Source: Auxenochlorella pyrenoidosa
Taxonomy: Eukaryota; Chlorophyta; Trebouxiophyceae; Chlorellales; Chlorellaceae
Reading direction: 5' to 3'
DNA: 54,537 nt
NCBI GenBank assembly: GCA_001430745.1
Contig: KQ481955.1
Span: 868,684 to 923,220 of the forward strand
The position numbers were made by a program, and so were the translations under genes. The notes under the pieces were generated by a model. That model was not told where the DNA came from. It did no database searches and worked only from the letters and a program-made list of their open reading frames with translations. Below, in pieces: positions 44,569-51,862 of the stretch; position 1 is the stretch's first letter; every line of letters begins with the position of its first letter.

Positions 44569-47500
44569 ATGGCCTCCGGCTGCCCATTTGGCGGCGGCAG
44601 CCCTCTGAGCGCTGCTGCTCTAGGTCCCAGGCCTCTACAAGAGGTGCGGGGCAAGGGTGGAAACGGGCGACAGCCGGGCGACATGAGAGGCGCCGCCAGG
44701 GCGCCGCACAGTGCTGGGGTGGTAGGCAGCGGCAGACGTGGTGCCAGTAGTCCCTTTGTCCGGAAGGCCTCCATCGTTGGAAGGCCTCAAAGTGAGAGTA
44801 ACATAGATGGCCTGATGCCAACGGATCACCTCGTGCCTGAGCGTCTGCAGACCAACCGCGACTCAACCGCTGCCGCCGCTGCTGGCGGCAAGCTGCCCAC
44901 GGGGCGGGCGCGAGTGCGGCTGCTGTACGAGCAGTACGTCCACCTGCCCCTGCTGCGCCAGGTGAGCGGGCACGCTGCGCAACATGCCACACGTATCGGT
45001 GGCCCGCTGCAGAGTTTCCCCTTCCCATGCAGGGCGCTCACAAGAAGGACTGGGCCAGCTGCCCTGCAGGTGTGGGAGAGCCCCTCCACCGAGAAGCCGG
45101 TGCTGGAGCCGCTGTTCGCCGCCGGCTTCCACGGCATCGAGCTGGCCTTCCTGCTGCTGGCCGAGTTTGTGAGGGACAGCCGCAGGTGGGCCGGCTGGCC
45201 GTGTTGCTGCCGCCGCGCAGCGAGCCGAGGCCTCTGTTGCCTGGGTTCACAGCCAGCATGCCATGCGAGTGCATGTCCGTGGGCGTGCATGAGGTACACC
45301 TGATGCCGACTGTCTCTTGCCCCGCGCCCGCAGGTATGTGGCCAAGCGGCCGCGGGTGGAGCTGGTGGCGGACGACATCGCCGCCCAGGTAGGGCTGCTT
45401 GCGAGCACACCCCGCCTGCGCCTCTTGCACAGGCTAGCCTGCGGAAAGGTGCAGTGTGGCATTGTGGGTCTGCGCGGCGGGTCCTTGCTGTAGCCGTCCC
45501 CTGCTGCCACCCGCATTTGCTGGAAGCGCCTCCTTGCCGAGCACTGACCACCGGCAGCTGTTGCCTGCCCTGCCGCCCGGCTGCAGTGCCGCCTGCTGAC
45601 CGAGGTGGTGGATGCTGAGCTGGAGGAGGAGCTGGCGGAGGGGGGGGGCGCCGCCTCGCGCCTCTCCCTCACCCAGGTGCGCGCGGGACCGCTGCCGGCA
45701 TCCCCGGGCAGGAACGCAGCTCGCGTTCTGGCTGGCTGGACAGCATTGGTGCCGGGGCCTTCTGCGGTGTGCCCTGTGACCGCCTAGCTGTGCAGCGCTC
45801 GTCAATGCGCCCATGCATTGACGCCCTCCCCTCTTCCACCTGGCTGCTGCCTTCAGCCCTTCCCCTTTGAGGGCTGCCCGCCCACCAAGTCGGAGCCGTG
45901 CCACTCCCCGGGGCTGCATGGCCTGACCGAGGCCGTGCAGGCCAAGCTGGGCAGCATGAGCACGGCGGAACGCAACTCGCTGATCAAGGTGGGGTGGCAG
46001 GGTGTAAGCTGCCCCAGTGCGGGCATCCTCGGCAAGCGTTATGATACTGCTGGACCTGTCGAGCGCAATGTCCCGCCCGTGCTCCCCTCCAGTTGTGTCG
46101 GTTCCCTGCCACCAGATCGCCCACTGCCCCTCCCTCCTTCACCGCAGCTGGTCATCAACATCACCGCCGCCTTTGGCTCCTTCCAGCGCTGGACGGTGGG
46201 GCTGGGCATCGAGCACCAGCTGCAGGCGCTGCAGGCAGCAGTGGGCCTACCACCCTCGCAGGTGCGCCCTCGGCTGCCGCCCCGCGTTTGCCGATCATCC
46301 CCCACAGAGCTACACTGCTTTCCTGGGGCCTGGCGCAGCAAAAGAAGGAGGTGAAGCCGACGGGGGAATGATTATCAACCCTGTTTTGCACCGCCTGTAA
46401 TGGCATGCAGTACCCCCACCGCCTCAACCTGGATTACGACTCCCTGGTGCGGCCCTGGCTGTGCGAGCAGACCCTGACCTGCGAGACCTACAACAACAGT
46501 GAGTGGATACACAAACAGCTGGTGGGGAACAGGAGGGTGTACAACCAGGGGTGCATACGAGCGGGCAGGCGGGGCCATTGCTTGCCTCCTTCTACCGGTG
46601 CTCTCGCAAGTAGTTGCAAGCCTGCCCAGCCCAGCTTTCCGGCAAGCGCAGGCCCAAGAATGAGAAGCTCAAGCTCAACTCTGTGCGCAGCTGTCGTTGC
46701 CCCCTGCCTTTGTGATGGCTTGTCTTGATCGGCCCGCCTCCTTGTCCCTCCCTTTGCCCTGCCAGGTGAAGACTTCTTCTTCCGCACCGTGCATTTGTCG
46801 ACGGATTGCTGGGCTTTTGTGGCGCTTGCACGCCTGGCCGGAGCGCGCCAGCTGGCACAGGCAGGCAGCTGGCACGTGGCGGCGGCGCGTGCCACCCAGG
46901 TGCGCCCGACAACAGGGCCCTGCACCCCACTTGGCGGCACATTTTACTTTTATGGCCCGCGTCCATTCCTCCTTGTGATCCAGGGCAGATGAGCCAAGAC
47001 CGCTCGGTGGCTGCGCCCGCTGGCATCCCCCTCCCCTGCAGGCCGCCCGCATCCTGGACTACCTGGGCAGCCACGTGCTGCTGCTGACCAGCATGAACCT
47101 GCGCGACTACCTGGAGCTCAAGGTGGAGCTGGAGGGCACAAGCGGGGAGGGGTCGGTGCAGGTGGGTGTGCTTGTTTAAGAGGGCCGAGCGGTTGCCGGT
47201 GGGGTGTTGGAGCATGGCGGCATGGGGCCATGTTTCAAGAGGACGTTGCAGATGATGGGAAGGGAGGCCCAGGGGTGGAAGTGTCGGCCTGCCCTGCTTC
47301 CCAACCCCTGCCTCTGCACAAGAACGCCAGATTCGCACGCTCGCGAATCTCGCCCTGACAGAGTAGCTCAACCTGCTGCTGCCTGCTGCACTTGCAGGTC
47401 AAGGCGCTGCGTGGCGCCGTGGCCCAACTGCTGGGGCCGCTGGAGCAGGCGCTGCTGGGCTCGCCACCCGCTGCCACAGTGGCACCTGCTGGCAGCGACG

Positions 47501-50500
47501 AGGGCTGCACTGCAGAGGGCGGACGGCAGGAGGCGCTGCAGCAGGCGCTGATGGCCCTCTACGAGTTCCCAGACCGCTCGCCCGGCCTGTGAGGCTTGCT
47601 CCGCAGTCGTGCCAGCCAGCGCTCCAAGCGACGCCCTGGCCAAGCGCTGCCATGTTTTGCGTGTGAGGCAGTGTATAGTCGACCCACGCGCCAGGCTGGG
47701 TTGTCGCCATAGCCGGGTCTACATACCCCTGCCGTGCCTGCAGGTACAACTATGTTCGAGCCCTGGAGGTGCTGGAGACTGGCCTGCTCGGTGGCTTCTA
47801 CTTCAAGGTGCGGCCTGCTCGGGTGCCGCAGAGCACATGCTGCGATGGCAGCCACAGCCGAGTGGTGCATGCCGCAGCCGTGGGGTACCCTGTCCCCAAC
47901 AAGCCTCACACAGCAACCCCTCAGCACCACGGCTCTGCCCACACCCTGCGCCTGCCCCCTCCCTCACTCCTCCCTTCCTCTCTGCCCTCTCCCAACTGCA
48001 GCACTACTGCCTGGCCACCAATGTGATTGGCAGCGAGGCTCGCGGCACGATGCGCCGCGCCGTGCAGGCCCTCAAGGCCGGCTACGAGACGCCGGTGTTC
48101 CCGCTGCTGGATGCCTGCCGCGTCGCGCTGGGCGCCAGGCTGGACGCTGAGCTGGCGCACCGCAAGGGGCGCATCATGCAGCAGATCCTGGACAGGGCGG
48201 CAGCAGGGCAGACAGGCGCGGTCCCGGCGGGGGGTCCTGCAACTGCTGCCTCTGGGCATGGGGTGGCGGAGCAGCCTCCGAAGACAGACAGACAAGCGCA
48301 GGATGTGCCCGCCAGCAGCGGTTGCCCGTTTGCACATGCTCACGCCGTGGCTCCTGCAGCCACTAACGCTGCAGCCCCAGCCGCAGTTGAACAGCATGAG
48401 GCAGCTGGATTCGAGGCAGCACGCCAGAAGCTGTACAGTTGGGATGGCGTGACGCCAGCCTGGCGTGCAGAGGTGGTGGCAGAGCTAGCGCAGCAGGCGC
48501 AGCAGCTGGGCATGGCTGTCTGCTCCGATGGCCAAGTGCCAGCTGGCTCCGGATCAGCCAAGCCGCTTGCTTTCCTGGACCATGCGTGGGGTCCCCTGGC
48601 GCCGCTTGCGCAGGTGAGGCAGTAAGTTATGTTGGCAGGCGCTGTTCCACCTTGCGTCTGCGCAGCCAGCATTGCATAACCAATATTCTTCCCAGCCCTG
48701 ATTTCCTCCACTGTTTCTTGCACGCAGTACCAAGCATGGCGCGAGGCAGCGGCGCTCTACCAACTAGGCAACCCGGCCTGGGAGGCGGTGTTTGGACGCA
48801 TCATGCCGCAGGCAAGCGGAGCGAACGGGTCCTGGCGCCTTTTTTGTTTGCCGCTGCACTTTCGCACACCTGGGCACACCTTGCCCTCACCTTTTGCGGA
48901 TCGGCCGCGTCGACGCAACCTGACCCTGGCCACTGCCTGTCCCTGCCACTTCCCCGTGCGCAGGCTGCCGGCCACATCAAGTCCCTGCTGGGCCTGCCCC
49001 CAGACTCGCCCGCCTGCTCCGTCCAGTTTGGCAGCAACTCGCATGAGCTTGTGGTCCGCCTGCTGTCAGTCCTGCTGGACATTCGCCGGCAGGCCAGCCC
49101 GGACCAGGGCAGCTCGGACGCGGACCACAGCAGTGAGGCAACCTCATGCCCGGGCAGCAGCGCGGCTGGCCGGCCCGCTGACACCGTGGCTGGTGCTGGA
49201 GCAACTGGCGGCGCTGCCCAGGTGGCTGTAACGCGACTGCCTGCCATCCGGGTGCTGGCCAGCGACTGCGAGTTTTACTCCTTCGCCCGCCAGCTCAACC
49301 GCCTGATTGGTGAGCCGCGGCCGCTGTGCTTGGGGATGCATGCTGCAGGAAGGGAGGCGGAGGTTGAGCGTCGTGCCAGGTTGCGAGGGGAGGCGGTCCT
49401 CCTTGCTGCCTGCGACTGCCTGCGGGCTGCTCAGGCTCCACCCTGCCAGAGCGCTCTCTAGCAGACAGGGAGGTCAGGATACTCAAAGTCTGCCTCCTGA
49501 GCACCTGGCCTGCGCCCCTGTCACCTGCAGAGGCGGGGCTGGCAGAGGTGGAGGCGGTGCCCTCTGAGCCGGCAGCCACCTTTCCGCAGCGCTGCTGCGC
49601 CGCCGTGGCCGCCGCCGCCGCCGCGGGGCGCCCGTTTGATGCCGTCTACGTCTCCCAGACCGCCTTCCTCACGCAGCGCACCCTCGTCCCCGACATTCCC
49701 GCCCTGGTCCGGGGCCTGCGCGCCGCGGCCGCTGCCAGTCGCGAGGGGGGCGCCCAGGGCGGTGCTGACTGCAGCCCTGCCGAGGAGCCGCTCATCATCA
49801 TCGACGGTGAGTTTGCCGCATTGCGAGCCCCTATCTCGAGCCGCGCTGGATTCCTGCTCTGCATTTTCAGGTTGTGCCTGCCCATTCTAGCATTGTTTTT
49901 CTGTGGAGCAGCAGCAGCCGACGGCCGTCTGCCCCCCTATCCCTCCTGTGCCTGCAGGCTACCACGCCTTCTGCGCTGTGCCCACCAACCTGGGGGAAGC
50001 CGCGCACGACTGCTGCTACGTTGCCGGGCTGCTGAAGCATGCAGGTGGGCCTGGTAGTGGGCACAAACCGGTTGCATTGTAATTTAGCGAGCCTGTCTCA
50101 AGCCTCGTGACAAAAGCATGGCAGGAGCGCACGATCAATACTTCGTGCTAAGGCAGGGGCCCACACCCTCCCATGAGCCCTTCCGCCGCCCTTGCAGGCT
50201 GCGGCGCCAACTGCGCCTTCCTCACGCTGCCTGCCCGACTGGCGGCACGGCCTTTGCTGACTGGATGGCTGGCCGACCCCTCCATCCTTGGTCCCGACAG
50301 CTCCGCAACTATTCCCCTGGGCGCTCAGGCAAGGTGCAGGAGGTCATGAACCTGCAGTGCTGGCCGGCGTCAGTGCCAGGGCACGAAAGCCGTCAAGGTG
50401 TTAAGGGCACACCATGGGTTGTGGGTGGTTCTCAGCGGCTGGCAGAACAAAGTTGCCCCGGCATGCCCACCCTCACTGCTGCTTTGCTGGTTCCTGCCCG

Positions 50501-51263
50501 ATTGCAGGTGGGCTACAGCCCCAGCCTTGCCCTGCAGGGCGGCACGCCGGCCTACCTGCTGCCCATGCTAGTGTTCAATCACCTTATGCAGGCAAGCGGA
50601 GGTGTTTGGATGTTCTGTTTTGAATTTGAGGTCAGCATTGCTGCCAGCCAGCCTGGTGCAACTGCCTGCCCAGAGCTCTCCCCAAGCAGCAGTAGATGTC
50701 CGCAGCATGTCATACCGTCAATCCAGTCCCACGTCTGTTCCTGCAGCTGTGGCGTGAGGCATCCCCACCTCTCAATGTCGAGGCGCTTCATGCCCATGTG
50801 CTGCGCCTGCATGCGCGGTTCCTGGCAGGCCTGGGCGCCAGCAGGCATCCTCACATCAATGCCGCCACGCTGCTGCCACCTCAGGTGCGTATGCGGTGCT
50901 GACCATGATTGCAGTGCAGAAAGAGATCAAAGTTAATCTGGCAGAGAAATCAATGAAGTTGTGTGGACTGAGAGCTGAGGAAAGTGGAGGATGGGCAGCT
51001 AGGCGCACTGGGCCCTGAGCCTGGACTGTGCACCACCTACCCTTGTGTTGCAGGAGCCGGCGATCTGCTCGCACACCCTGGTGTTCTCTCTGACCAGCAC
51101 CACCGCCGCCGCTGCTGCTGTCCAGGGTTTGGCAGCGCAGGGGGTGCTTGTTGACAAGCGAGGCGCAAATGTGCGCGTCGGGTTTGGGCCCAACCACAGC
51201 GCCGCTGATGTGGACACGCTGCTCGCCGCGCTGGCAGCAGCTTCACCTGCTGCAAGCGGCTAA
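44569..51263 (+). CDS. Fusion of two tryptophan-2,3-dioxygenase-like modules with a kynureninase-like PLP domain
   Basis: Twenty exons from ATG 44569 (MASGCPFGGGSPLSAAALG) read in phase to the stop at 51263, about 1,150 residues. Module 1 (about 44900-46260) has YEQYVHLPLLRQ and EPLFAAGFHGIELAFLLLAE, resembling the TDO start and its HxxEL helix. Module 2 (about 46410-48180) has LNLDYDSLVRPWLCEQ, EDFFFRTVHLSTDCWAF, HVLLLTSMNLRDYLELKVEL, GTSGEGSVQ, then GFYFKHYCLATNVIGSEARG and ALKAGYETPVFPLLDACR. These match TDO's distal His, its Tyr (Arg replaced by Lys) and its heme-ligand His region. After a linker, the kynureninase-like domain reads FLDHAWGPLAPLAQ, SVQFGSNSHELVVRLLSVLL, EEPLIIIDGYHAFCAV and CCYVAGLLKHAGCGANCAFL (PLP Asp and Lys). 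The exon order proves one transcript unit only by frame. Three introns use GC donors (48812, 50329, 50592). Actual reactions are unknown. Confidence 0.8.
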
Positions 51264-51623
51264 CGTTGCTGTGCACAGCTGGCAGCCTTTCCGGCATCCT
51301 GCATAATTTGCAGCGGCAGCAGTCGGACAACAGCAGCGTGCGGTCCCCGTCAGCCCCATGTACCATCATACCCTGCATCTTAACTGCATCCCTCGGTTCT
51401 GTGCATGAAGCCGGATGCAGCCCTCTGTGTACCCTCGTCACCCCCTATCCTCTGATCTCTCAAGCCCTGTACCCTCATGATCGCACCCTTCTCTTTGCAT
51501 GGCTTGTGGCATGACCTCGATTGACATGTTTGGTAGGCGCATACAGACGGTCGGCGATCTCCCCTCCCGCTCGTTCAGCAGATTATGCGACTTTCCATTC
51601 AAAATGTACGGTGATCACGCCCC

Positions 51624-51628
51624 TGTAA
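51624..51628 (+). terminator. TGTAA polyadenylation signal for the fusion gene
   Basis: The motif lies about 360 bases after the stop at 51263, in an AT-rich context (TGTAATATAT). Confidence 0.6.
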
Positions 51629-51685
51629 TATATCTTGCACCACCGACGCTGTCAAAACAGATTTGCCGCAACAGCTCGCTTTGGC

Positions 51686-51712
51686 CAGGCAGTGCCAGGC
51701 AGTGCCAGGCGG
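51686..51712 (+). repeat. Short tandem repeat, unit CCAGGCAGTG
   Basis: Nearly three copies of a 10-base unit stand in tandem; the last is altered at the end. It is intergenic and has no recognised function. Confidence 0.7.
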
Positions 51713-51862
51713 TCGCTAGCATACGCGCCAGCTCCATAAGCCCTAGCCCACTTGCACGCAATTGGCGACTTCCGATCACAATTGGGGCGCAATGAGACCC
51801 GTCTGGCTGTAGCACTGGGCCGCTAGAGCCGAGGAGAGGCGAACTCGCAGGCGCTCACCAAT

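Larger units (their letters stand above)
51264..51862 (+). other. Spacer between fusion gene and ABCB transporter gene
   Basis: About 600 bases of lower GC contain the 3' UTR of the fusion gene, with TGTAA at 51624-51628, and the promoter of the ABC transporter. A short tandem repeat (10-base unit, nearly three copies) lies at about 51686-51712. No coding exon is supported. Confidence 0.55.

Noticed and set aside
51686..51712. Tandem repeat as possible mobile-element end or origin
   Set aside because: It has fewer than three copies of a 10-base unit, no inverted repeats and no transposase nearby.
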